A stretch of 29,881 bases of DNA from an uncultured Opitutales bacterium (GTDB lineage: Bacteria > Verrucomicrobiota > Verrucomicrobiia > Opitutales > UBA953). The notes under the pieces were generated by a model that did no database searches, was not told where the DNA came from, and saw only the letters and a program-made list of their open reading frames with translations. Position numbers and translations under genes: made by a program. Below are positions 1-9,007 of this stretch, piece after piece (position 1 is the stretch's first letter; each line of letters starts with the position of its first letter). The stretch is taken from contig CAKUQY010000024.1 in the NCBI GenBank assembly GCA_934675585.1, positions 1 through 29,881 on the forward strand. Reading direction: 5' to 3'.

Positions 1-2
1 GC

Positions 3-71
3 GGTGCGCGGAGTCAAGCCTTTACGCCGCCGCGTTCCCGCAAGATAATTGTAAGTAAAGTTTTCGCTCAT
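3..71 (-). CDS. 5' end of an unidentified gene cut by the window edge
   Basis: A minus-strand reading frame opens with ATG at 71 and stays open to the window edge, giving 23 residues starting MSENFTYNYLAGTRRRKG. It is too short to identify. It is included because a near-consensus promoter (TTGACA, 17-nt spacer, TAAAAT at 109-137) lies just upstream and would give a leader of about 30 nt. Residues 11-13 (AGT) are encoded by one copy of the genome-wide GCGGGAACG motif. No clear Shine-Dalgarno is visible. It could still be a chance ORF. Confidence 0.45.
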   Translation of the reverse strand, partial: MSENFTYNYLAGTRRRKGLTPRT

Positions 72-108
72 AAAAAAATAAAAAATTCGGGGTTTTAAGA
101 CGCCACTA

Positions 109-137
109 ATTTTATTTATCGAAAAGATTGATGTCAA
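109..137 (-). promoter_or_regulatory. sigma70-type promoter for the truncated gene at the left edge
   Basis: On the minus strand, TTGACA (132-137) is followed by a 17-nt spacer and TAAAAT (109-114). The -35 is perfect and the -10 has one mismatch. The predicted start of transcription is near 102, about 31 nt before the ATG at 71. Confidence 0.6.
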
Positions 138-171
138 TAACAATTCTTAATAATGCCAAATTGTCGTCACT

Positions 172-193
172 AAAAAACCGCGCGGGAACGCGG
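172..193 (-). terminator. intrinsic terminator downstream of the S8-like gene, built around the iterated motif
   Basis: Reading the minus strand, CCGCG (193-189), loop TTCCCG and CGCGG (182-178) form a five-pair all-GC hairpin, followed by six T (177-172). It lies about 90 nt after the stop of the kexin-like gene. The CGTTCCCGC motif supplies most of the loop and half of the stem. The stem is short, so efficiency is uncertain. Confidence 0.5.
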
Positions 194-282
194 GAATTGT
201 TTCTCTCACAAATTTAGCGGATTTCGCAATTTTTTTATTTCTCGCGGGGACGCATTCTAACGAAGAGTTTTTGTGCGCGAAC

Positions 283-2451
283 TTATTTGCGTTTGCGGCG
301 GCGAGAGAGTGCGAGCATCAAAGCGAGCGTTCCCGCGAAGATTCCAAATGTTGAGGGTTCTGGGATTTCGTAGAGCCAAAGTTGCGCGCGCTCGTTTGCG
401 GCAAGAAAGTCCAATCTCCAAAGGTCTTTTGAAAAAATGGTGGTGTGATCTTCGGAAAGCAGGGTGTCTTTAAAATAAATATTATCGGCTTCCAACAGTA
501 AAATTCCGGAAGAACCGAGCACTTTTAGCGATAGGTCTTCACCAATGCGAATCGCCCCCGCGTCTGAGATTTTGAGCTCGGTCGTCTTGATCACTTTATC
601 GACATTGTCCAAAACCAATTCCCCGCCCGAGAGTTCCATCCCTCGCAAAAATTCTGCGTTCCCTGCAATTTCGACCTTCCCGCCGCTTTGCAAAAATTGA
701 ACTTCTTTCGTTGCGTAAAATGCATCGTCGCTACGATTGGCGATTGACGCATCTTTTTCAAGGGTAAATGTTCCCGCGCGAATATCTAAAACATCCTCCA
801 AAAATATATTCCCGGCGACAGAGAGCGAAATATCTGTATCCATCACAATCGAGTGCAAATTGTGCGTTCCCGCGCCAATTGTATGGGCCTTCTTTTCACT
901 TTCCCAAACGACATTTCCCGTTGAAAATTCGACATTTTTAATTGAAATCCATCCCGTGGTGTCCGTTCCCGCATTTGCAGAATACGAAACTTCAATTTTC
1001 CAATTCCCTAAATCATCATTATAATTTGAGCCCCAAAATGCATTTGAGAGAAAAGAAAAACCTGTCAAATTATTTGGTTTATCCAAATCGCCAAGAGAGG
1101 GTTGAACAAAAATGCTTTCATCTCCATTGGGGGCGATCATCTTAATCGTCACCGTAGATAAATTCAGGTTATACTTGCTCGCGTCAGAAAAGTTGACATT
1201 TAAGGAAACCGTTTCAATATTTTGCGAGAGGTCCTTTTTAAATTCCCAATTTTGGGAAAAGTGTCCGCTATTTTCGAGCAAAGAAGAAGCACTCATCTCT
1301 TGGGCTTCAACAATTATCAAAGCTTCTGAAGTTGTATAAAGAATATCTTTAGTCTTTTGAACAAACGCTAAGGCATCTACTTTCCCGAAGCCATAATTAT
1401 TATTAAACCAATAGCCCGCCTTATTCTTTTGCCAAGTTCCCGTCGGCGAAGCGTTGGCAAGGAACTCATCAGTGGTCCTCCGTGTTCCATTAGGGTCAAT
1501 ATTAGGGGTTTCTCGATGGCCAATCGCCTGTGCAAGCGCATGCTTTGTCCAACGCGAATCCATCGTATCGCAAATTTGTTTTCCCAACGCGATTACCCCA
1601 GCGGTAATTGGCGCAGATGACGATGTGCCACTAAAATCAGAATATATAGGCGTCGTTTCTGAAAAACCGAGAGACGGCACATCATATCCATACGCAGAAA
1701 CAAATACATTGGAGCCATAGTTTGAAAAAATGGCATAGCCAGTGCCGTGATTTGCCGCCACGTTAATTACCTGACGCACATTTGCCTCTGCTAACCAGCC
1801 ACTATTTGTAGGGAAGTCATATTGATGCTTATTCCCTCGTGAATTATAAGCAGAGCAGGTAAAAACAGTATTATTTTTGCTGGCTAAAGCAATGTATTTA
1901 GACGAGTCCGAAAAATCCCTATAAAACGTTCCTACATAAAAATTCTTTACATCGATTGCTGTATCACGCACATACGAGTTTGTTCGGTCATTTACGCCAG
2001 AGCCCCACAAATAGCGCACCGTCGAATAACCCGTGATCCCTGCGACTGTCGCATTGGGGGCTGCCCCAATTGTCCCGATTCCACGAGCTGCCGCCACCCC
2101 AGCACCTCCCATTTCATGGGCATCAGCCTTTTTAGGAGTCGTTCCCCACGCGTCAACATAATAACTTAGCCCTTGCGAATAATCTGCGAATCTCCAATTT
2201 GCCGCCGGGTTGTAGTTTGAAAGCTTTAAATCAGGATGTTTGAGAACCGCCCCGCCACAAATGCCAATTACCACCCCGTTACCCGTTATCTTTAAATCTT
2301 TCCATACCGCAGCCGCATTGGCACCAGATTTTTCTCCTAAATGAACACAGTATTCTGCGTTTGGAAATGTATAAAGATCTTCTACTTCGACACCCTCTAA
2401 CAGGTGTGTCGTTGTCCACAAGGCAGCGACAAAGTAGCATATTCTTTTCAT
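283..2451 (-). CDS. secreted kexin/subtilisin-like (S8) protein with P domain and PEP-CTERM signal, catalytic Asp apparently lost
   Basis: 722 aa. Order of parts: signal peptide (about 1-20), an S8 domain of proprotein-convertase type (about 45-370), a P/Homo-B-like beta domain (about 395-525, with NAFWGSN and a GNWKIEV stretch), a region of short beta-strand repeats (about 540-660), and a C-terminal PEP-CTERM tail (697-722: PEPST, hydrophobic helix, then RRRKRK). The nucleophile motif GTSSSAP (Ser277), the oxyanion Asn203 and a His motif DAHEMGG (His112) are present. Where the family has the catalytic Asp in a DDG or DTG motif, this protein reads IGICGG (Cys65). It may therefore be inactive or an atypical protease. 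Export by Sec and sorting by an exosortase encoded elsewhere are inferred from the tail. It has its own promoter directly behind recR. Most of the gene lacks the CGTTCCCGC motif that saturates its neighbours, which suggests later acquisition. Confidence 0.85.
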   Translation of the reverse strand: MKRICYFVAALWTTTHLLEGVEVEDLYTFPNAEYCVHLGEKSGANAAAVWKDLKITGNGVVIGICGGAVLKHPDLKLSNYNPAANWRFADYSQGLSYYVDAWGTTPKKADAHEMGGAGVAAARGIGTIGAAPNATVAGITGYSTVRYLWGSGVNDRTNSYVRDTAIDVKNFYVGTFYRDFSDSSKYIALASKNNTVFTCSAYNSRGNKHQYDFPTNSGWLAEANVRQVINVAANHGTGYAIFSNYGSNVFVSAYGYDVPSLGFSETTPIYSDFSGTSSSAPITAGVIALGKQICDTMDSRWTKHALAQAIGHRETPNIDPNGTRRTTDEFLANASPTGTWQKNKAGYWFNNNYGFGKVDALAFVQKTKDILYTTSEALIIVEAQEMSASSLLENSGHFSQNWEFKKDLSQNIETVSLNVNFSDASKYNLNLSTVTIKMIAPNGDESIFVQPSLGDLDKPNNLTGFSFLSNAFWGSNYNDDLGNWKIEVSYSANAGTDTTGWISIKNVEFSTGNVVWESEKKAHTIGAGTHNLHSIVMDTDISLSVAGNIFLEDVLDIRAGTFTLEKDASIANRSDDAFYATKEVQFLQSGGKVEIAGNAEFLRGMELSGGELVLDNVDKVIKTTELKISDAGAIRIGEDLSLKVLGSSGILLLEADNIYFKDTLLSEDHTTIFSKDLWRLDFLAANERAQLWLYEIPEPSTFGIFAGTLALMLALSRRRKRK

Positions 2452-2469
2452 CGAGATTTTTCACAAAAA

Positions 2470-2498
2470 AATATAACTAATCGTTGCTAACGTGTCAA
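2470..2498 (-). promoter_or_regulatory. strong sigma70-type promoter of the S8-like gene
   Basis: Minus strand: TTGACA (2493-2498), 17-nt spacer, TATATT (2470-2475). It sits in the 50-nt gap between the recR stop and the ATG at 2451. The predicted transcript start near 2463 leaves a leader of only about 12 nt with no visible Shine-Dalgarno. The gene is therefore probably transcribed independently of recR. Confidence 0.7.
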
Positions 2499-2501
2499 CT
2501 T

Positions 2502-3098
2502 TTAAAAATCGCGGCGGGATTCGAGGGCGTTTTTAAGTGTTGCGGGATCGGAAAAGCCGAGCGTTCCGCCCGACGGCAACCCAAAACCGATGCGCGAAAT
2601 GCGCACTTGCGGGAACGGCGCTGCCAAGCTTGAGCGAATGTAATGGCAAGTCGCTTCGGCTTCGATATCGTTTGAAAGCGCTAAAATGAGTTCCCGCACT
2701 TCGCCGCTCGCGAGGCGTTCCCGCAAGCTTTCAAAATTTAATTTTTCGGGACCGATCCCGCGAATTGGCGAAAGGCGTCCGTGCAAAATATGATACACGC
2801 CGCGATAATCGCCGCCACGCTCAAATGCCAACAAATCGGGCACTTGTTCGACGACGCAAACGACCGATTGGTCGCGTCCTGCGTTCCCGCAAATTTCGCA
2901 AAGTGCGCCCTTTTCTGCCATGTTCCCGCAACGCGGACAGCGCGTAATCGTTCCCGCGGCATTTGCGAGTGCGGTTAAAAGTGGCGGGAGCGTTTCGGGA
3001 GCTTCGATGAGCAAATGCAAGGCGATGCGCTCGGCAGAGCGATAGCCGAGTCCGGGCAATTTGTGCAAAAGCACGCGCACGTCTTCAAAGGAACTCAT
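2502..3098 (-). CDS. recR: recombination mediator RecR
   Basis: 198 aa, the usual RecR length. An N-terminal helix-hairpin-helix (KLPGLGYRSAERIALHLL, about 13-30) is followed by a C4 zinc finger with Cys54, Cys57, Cys67 and Cys70, then a Toprim domain (about 78-172) opening with VVCVVEQVPDLLAFE and the HGRLSPIRGIGPEKLN signature. RecR works with RecO/RecF to load RecA on gapped single-stranded DNA. It follows ybaB with a 30-nt gap, the common ybaB-recR pairing (dnaX is not in this window). No Shine-Dalgarno is obvious, so coupling to ybaB is likely. Four or more copies of the iterated motif lie in the gene, for example at 2609 and 2703. Confidence 0.97.
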   Translation of the reverse strand: MSSFEDVRVLLHKLPGLGYRSAERIALHLLIEAPETLPPLLTALANAAGTITRCPRCGNMAEKGALCEICGNAGRDQSVVCVVEQVPDLLAFERGGDYRGVYHILHGRLSPIRGIGPEKLNFESLRERLASGEVRELILALSNDIEAEATCHYIRSSLAAPFPQVRISRIGFGLPSGGTLGFSDPATLKNALESRRDF

Positions 3099-3128
3099 TT
3101 TTTTTGCGATTGGCTTCCCGCCTAAAAA

Positions 3129-3446
3129 TTACATGCCGAACGGACTGCCGCCCAAGCCAAAGCCCGCGGTCGCGCCTTGCATCAATTCTTGATTGCGCGC
3201 TTTTGATTGTTTGACGACTTCTTTAAATGCGTCGAGAATTGTGGCTTCGACAACGGCTTTGTCTTCTTTTAAAAATTCGGGATCGATTGTGAGCGAGAGT
3301 GGCTCGCTGTGGCCGTTTGCGCTCACTTTTACCGCGCCACCAGCCATTGAAACTTCGACGACTTCATTAAAAAGCGCTTGGTTCGCTTCTTCGATTTTCT
3401 TTTGCATTTTTTGTGCTTGTTTAAGCAATTTTCCTACGCCTGCCAT
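3129..3446 (-). CDS. ybaB: YbaB/EbfC family nucleoid-associated protein
   Basis: 105 aa. The start MAGVGKLLKQAQKMQKKIEEA, the central VEVSMAGGAVKVSANGHSEPLSLTIDPEFL and the C-terminal Gly-rich tail (FGLGGSPFGM) are typical of the family, which forms small DNA-binding dimers with a tweezer-like shape. The N-terminal helix is amphipathic. It is the first gene of a ybaB-recR unit with a promoter at 3501-3529 and a leader of about 48 nt. Confidence 0.95.
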   Translation of the reverse strand: MAGVGKLLKQAQKMQKKIEEANQALFNEVVEVSMAGGAVKVSANGHSEPLSLTIDPEFLKEDKAVVEATILDAFKEVVKQSKARNQELMQGATAGFGLGGSPFGM

Positions 3447-3500
3447 AATTTTCTGTTTTTTTTAATAGTTAATAAGTTATAAGAATAAACGAATGCTAAC

Positions 3501-3529
3501 ATTATAAATTGCCGTTCCCGCGAACGCAA
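3501..3529 (-). promoter_or_regulatory. promoter of ybaB-recR
   Basis: Minus strand: TTGCGT (3524-3529), 17-nt spacer, perfect TATAAT (3501-3506). The predicted start near 3494 lies about 48 nt before the ybaB ATG. The promoter overlaps the left arm of the inverted motif pair at 3512-3552. Confidence 0.6.
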
Positions 3530-3552
3530 TTTTTTACGCAACGCGGGAACGG
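3512..3552. repeat. inverted pair of the iterated motif, 11-bp perfect stem
   Basis: CCGTTCCCGCG (3512-3522) and CGCGGGAACGG (3542-3552) are perfect inverted copies around a 19-nt AT-rich loop. The hairpin begins 16 nt after the stop of the M20 peptidase gene and could stop its transcript, though no long T tract follows on the minus strand. It overlaps the ybaB promoter. Confidence 0.75.
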
Positions 3553-3567
3553 ATTTTGATTTTTGCG

Positions 3568-4947
3568 CTATTTTTGCGTTCCCGCCACGCGTTCAAAAAT
3601 CGCTTCGTAAGTTTTTACGCCGCGTTCGAGCACGTCGATAACCACATTTTCGTTAGGCGCATGAATGTAAGAATCGGGCAAGCAAAAACCAATCATCAGC
3701 GAATCTAAACCGCAAATCGTTTTAAAATCGTTGATAATGCCAATCGCGCCGCCGTCGCGCATGTAAATCGGCGCGTTCCCGTATTCGCGCGCAATAATTT
3801 CATCGGCGGCCTCAAACGCTTTTGCCAACGCGCCATTCATCGCGGGATCGGAATTTTCGCGATTGGGCGGACACACAAAATACGCTTTACATTTTTGCAT
3901 TTGCGTAATTTTTGCCGTAATTCCCGCGGGAACGCGATTTAAAATTGCCTTGGAAACTTTTTCAAAAATCGCTTGCGGGTCCATACCGGGAACGAGTCGG
4001 CAAGTAATTTTGGCAAATGCTTTCGCGGGAACGATTGTTTTTGAGCCCGCGCCTTGATAACCGCCGCCAATGCCATTAAATTCGAGCGTTGGCATAAAAC
4101 GAATCGATTCTGCCGCGTTGTAGCCCGGCAAACAATGCAAGGCTTCCACGCCCAAAAATTGCGCGTAAGCCACGTCGCTCTGCCCGATGCGCGCCAATTC
4201 TTCACGTTCCCACGCCGCGGGAACGCCCACACCGTCGTAAAATCCAGGAACAGTTACGCGGTTTTCGCTGTCGTGCAACGAAGCGCAAATTTCTGCCAAA
4301 GCTTGACAAGGATTATAAACGGCGCCGCCGTGCAAACCGCTGTGCAAATCAGAATTCGGTCCCGTCAATTCGAGTTCCAAACCCATAATTCCGCGCAAAC
4401 CAATCGTGATTGCCATTTGCGTGGGCGAAATACTTTCGGTGTCTGAAAGCACGACAAAATCGGCGCTCGACAATTCGTCTTTGTGGGCTTGGATAAATGC
4501 GGGGAAATTTTGCGAGCCGATTTCTTCTTCGCCTTCGAGCGTGAATGTTACGCGCAAAGGCAAGTTCGGATTTTTTGCGAGCAAGTTTGCAAACGCCACG
4601 ATGGGAACGGCGCTGGGGCCGCGATCGTCCGCCGTGCCACGTCCATAAATTTTACCATCTTTAATCGTGGCTTCAAATGGTGGTGTTTTCCAAAGTTCGA
4701 TTGGGTCAACGGGCTGAACATCGTAGTGGCCGTAAACCACGACGTGTGGCAAATCGCTGCGTTCGGCATTGTAGCGCGCCACGACAACGGGATTTCCCGC
4801 GGTTTCGAGGAGTTCGGTTTTGCAACCCGCTTGCGTTAATAAATCGAGTAAATAATTTGCCGTTTCTAAAATCGCGGGCTTGGCGTTGGGATCTGCCGAA
4901 ATTCCTGGAAACGAAATATATTTTTTAACAACTTCTACAATTTCCAT
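3568..4947 (-). CDS. M20 family dipeptidase/metallo-hydrolase
   Basis: 459 aa, full length for the dipeptidase branch of M20 (ArgE/DapE/CPG2/carnosinase). Metal ligand motifs are in order: GHYDVQPV (His74, Asp76), GRGTADDRGP (Asp107/108), LEGEEEIGS (138-145, general-base Glu and ligand Glu), a VVLSDTES segment, and a C-terminal HAPNE His. DLHSGLHGG marks the start of the dimerisation lid domain. It is expected to be a cytoplasmic di-zinc enzyme hydrolysing dipeptides or acyl-amino acids; the exact substrate cannot be told from sequence. It starts 6 nt after the stop of the AsmA-like gene and ends the thiC-containing gene run. Confidence 0.93.
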   Translation of the reverse strand: MEIVEVVKKYISFPGISADPNAKPAILETANYLLDLLTQAGCKTELLETAGNPVVVARYNAERSDLPHVVVYGHYDVQPVDPIELWKTPPFEATIKDGKIYGRGTADDRGPSAVPIVAFANLLAKNPNLPLRVTFTLEGEEEIGSQNFPAFIQAHKDELSSADFVVLSDTESISPTQMAITIGLRGIMGLELELTGPNSDLHSGLHGGAVYNPCQALAEICASLHDSENRVTVPGFYDGVGVPAAWEREELARIGQSDVAYAQFLGVEALHCLPGYNAAESIRFMPTLEFNGIGGGYQGAGSKTIVPAKAFAKITCRLVPGMDPQAIFEKVSKAILNRVPAGITAKITQMQKCKAYFVCPPNRENSDPAMNGALAKAFEAADEIIAREYGNAPIYMRDGGAIGIINDFKTICGLDSLMIGFCLPDSYIHAPNENVVIDVLERGVKTYEAIFERVAGTQK

Positions 4948-4953
4948 TTTAAT

Positions 4954-5892
4954 TTATTTTTTGTCATTTTTTTCATCGTCATCGCCTGCGCCAAACAAAT
5001 TCAGCACGGCTTTGCCGGCATTTGTGGCGGCATCAACGGTAGCACCAGCCGCCGTTCCCGCAGCATTGAGCGTAGCATTGGCTGCCGTTCCCGTCGCGTT
5101 GAGCGTGGCATTGGCTGCCGTTCCCGCCGCATCGCCAATAGCGTTAAGATCGACGCGAAAAAGATTTAAGAAATTAAGCAACAAGCGCACGCCAAACATT
5201 GTTGGCGAAAGCTTGCTGTCGGTGCCGACATTATCGAGTTTGATTGTAACTGGCGGCATTGGCACGGGCGCGACGCTCACGGCGATCCACATTTGCGCGC
5301 CGTCAATATTGATGTGTTTTGCCGCGATATAAATTTCTTTCGCGGGAACGTCATTTTCATTTTTGCCCTCTTTTTTTGCCTCAGCTTTTTCTGCCGAAGA
5401 AAGATGGTCAACAATCGCGTTGATATTTGTTTTTGCGGTCAATGGTTTTTCGTAAGTCATCAAAAGTCCTTCAACCGTCAAATCTTCAATCACAATCGTG
5501 TCTGTCAAAAGCGAACCCACTTCCAAATCAAAATTAATTTTCTTCGCTTCAAGCAAATTATGGCTGTAGTTCCCGCTAACAGGTTTGCCAATCAACAGCC
5601 CGCGCAATTCAACGTGGCAGCCAAACGGATTTAACAAAACGTATTCCACACGACATTGATCAACGCCCAAAATCTTTGCGCCAAAATTATTAATCGTTTC
5701 GCGAATTGTCCAAGCCACGCCCACCCAAATCGCTAAACAAAAAACGCCAATTCCCAAAAGCGTCCAAATCAACGCTTGCAACCAGCAATTTAAAGCGCGA
5801 AAACCGCGCCAAGTTTTTTTGAAAGGCAATGCAAGCCGATAAAGCGTTCCCGCAAAAATTGTTTTTGATTTTGTTTTTGTTGAGTTTTCCAT
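4954..5892 (-). CDS. AsmA-like membrane-anchored protein with a motif-bearing C-terminal repeat
   Basis: 312 aa from the ATG at 5892 (MENSTKTKSK). The frame stays open to an ATG at 6030, but that start would overlap the preceding gene by 53 nt, so I prefer the inner one. One transmembrane helix (about 45-68, LIWTLLGIGVFCLAIWVGVAW) is followed by an AsmA/DUF748-like beta region (GAKILGVDQCRVEYVLLNPFGCHVELRGLLIG, then VGSLLTDTIVIEDLTVEG). The C-terminus carries tandem 11-residue repeats of type AAGTAANATLN and an acidic/lysine tail (GDDDEKNDKK). AsmA-like proteins are linked to outer-membrane lipid traffic; the role here is inferred only. The repeat DNA is a 33-bp minisatellite at 5051-5149. 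It lies between the TonB-like and M20 genes. Confidence 0.7.
   Translation of the reverse strand: MENSTKTKSKTIFAGTLYRLALPFKKTWRGFRALNCWLQALIWTLLGIGVFCLAIWVGVAWTIRETINNFGAKILGVDQCRVEYVLLNPFGCHVELRGLLIGKPVSGNYSHNLLEAKKINFDLEVGSLLTDTIVIEDLTVEGLLMTYEKPLTAKTNINAIVDHLSSAEKAEAKKEGKNENDVPAKEIYIAAKHINIDGAQMWIAVSVAPVPMPPVTIKLDNVGTDSKLSPTMFGVRLLLNFLNLFRVDLNAIGDAAGTAANATLNATGTAANATLNAAGTAAGATVDAATNAGKAVLNLFGAGDDDEKNDKK
5051..5149. repeat. 33-bp tandem repeat, three units, each starting with the iterated motif
   Basis: Units at 5051-5083, 5084-5116 and 5117-5149 each begin GCCGTTCCCG. Units 1 and 2 differ at only a few bases, while unit 3 diverges in its second half. In the protein each unit encodes an 11-residue block of type AAGTAANATLN. 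The array is in frame, so copy number can change without breaking the gene. Confidence 0.85.
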
Positions 5893-5977
5893 ACGTTTAA
5901 AATTATAAAATTGCCGCCTTACTTTCTCAAATAATAAAACGCGGGAACGCATTTGGCGGGAACGACCGACGACCCAA

Positions 5978-6978
5978 TTAGCGATAATAAAAAGTAATGG
6001 TCGTGGTATCTTCGTTCCCGAGAGTATCAATCATTGCTTGCGACCACGGCTCAAATGGCGCGCGCGATTCAATCGCATCGCGACAAGCATAGGCAGCGGC
6101 TTCGCCCACAGTTGATTCAATAATTTTAGAATTAACAATTACGCCATCGTTGCGCAAAGTAAATTGCACAATCACACGTCCGCGCTCGGCAATCATTGTG
6201 TTTTGGCAAATTTTATACCACGATGCCTGAATCGTTTCGAGCATGCGTTGCGTGTATTCGCCAAACTCACTATAACGCGCGTCCAAACTAATCGAGCCGA
6301 TTTCATTCGCCGCCGTGTTCGATTTCATCAAAAGCGTTTTAATGCCAGCGGCGGGAACGACAATCGGCGTTGCCGACGGCTCGGGAACGCCCTCGATAAT
6401 CGACTTTTCTTCGCCAATGGCGACCGTTCCCGCATCGTTCGCGCGCACCTTGATTTCTTCCGCGACAAGCCGTTCGTTGGCGTTTTGAATTTTGCGGTTT
6501 TGAATCTGAGAAGCCGTTCCCGCGCCCGTTCTCGCCCGTTGCAATCGCAAATTTTGCGCTGGCAAAAATTCGCGCGGCAAAACGTTTTCGGTCACGGCGT
6601 TTGATTTTTCGATTTCGCCGTCGAGTGTTGGACGGCGTTCCCGCGAATTAATGTCTGGATTTTCCTGCGCTGCGCGTTGATCATTTGCCGCAACATTTTT
6701 AGTATTTTCGGGCGGCATCGCGTTGGCAGAATTGGCATTGGCGGGAACAAATTGTGGCTTGCGAAAATCTTCGGGCAATAATTCTTCGGGCAAATCAATC
6801 GATTTAACGAGCTCGATTTTTTGCGATTTTGCAGGCGCAAGCGCCTCTAAAACCTCAAATGTTTTAGGCGCCAACAGCCAAATTGAAAAATGAATTATTA
6901 ACGTCAAAATTCCAACCCACGCCAAATTTTGCCAATTGGCGTGACGATAAGCAAGTCGGAACAACGTCTCGTAAACCA

Positions 6979-6979
<1 letters not shown>
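5978..6979 (-). CDS. TonB family protein
   Basis: 333 aa. A short cytoplasmic N-terminus, one transmembrane helix (about 20-37, LAWVGILTLIIHFSIWLLA), a long low-complexity periplasmic linker (about 55-225) and a TonB-C-like domain (about 235-333: FGEYTQRMLETIQASWYKIC, then RVIVQFTLRNDGVIVNSKIIEST). This layout fits energy transducers that link an ExbB/ExbD motor to outer-membrane receptors, or TolA-like proteins; neither partner is in the window. The ATG overlaps the thiC stop by one base (TAATG), so translation is probably coupled to thiC. The linker contains several VPA and AGT tripeptides supplied by the iterated DNA motif. Confidence 0.8.
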
Positions 6980-8751
<1,772 letters not shown>

Positions 8752-9007
8752 TCACGTTCCCGCCATTAAAGAAAGTTGAAATTATATCTCTTCACTCGAC
8801 ATAATTGGCTTTGAAATTTCTCGCCCGAAGAACCAAGATCCGAAACATCGGCGGTTAAGCCGCCGAATAAAATCGTAATTTTCTTTAAATTCTTTAACGA
8901 GCAAAGCAAATAAAAACCATCAAAAATTGAAATTCGCGTGTATTTGCGTTAATTCGTAGTTAAAAAACTCAATCATCGTCGCAACCGCGAACACTCACGC
9001 GTTCCCG

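Noticed and set aside
5893..6030. Longer start for the AsmA-like gene at 6030
   Set aside because: It would overlap the TonB-like gene by 53 nt, and the extra residues are the shadow of that gene's end; the inner ATG at 5892 is better placed.
8848..8866. Hairpin TCGGCGG/CCGCCGA as a terminator for mfd or a riboswitch for thiC
   Set aside because: It has a 7-bp stem, but no T tract follows on the minus strand, it lies 140 nt after mfd, and it lacks TPP riboswitch core sequences.
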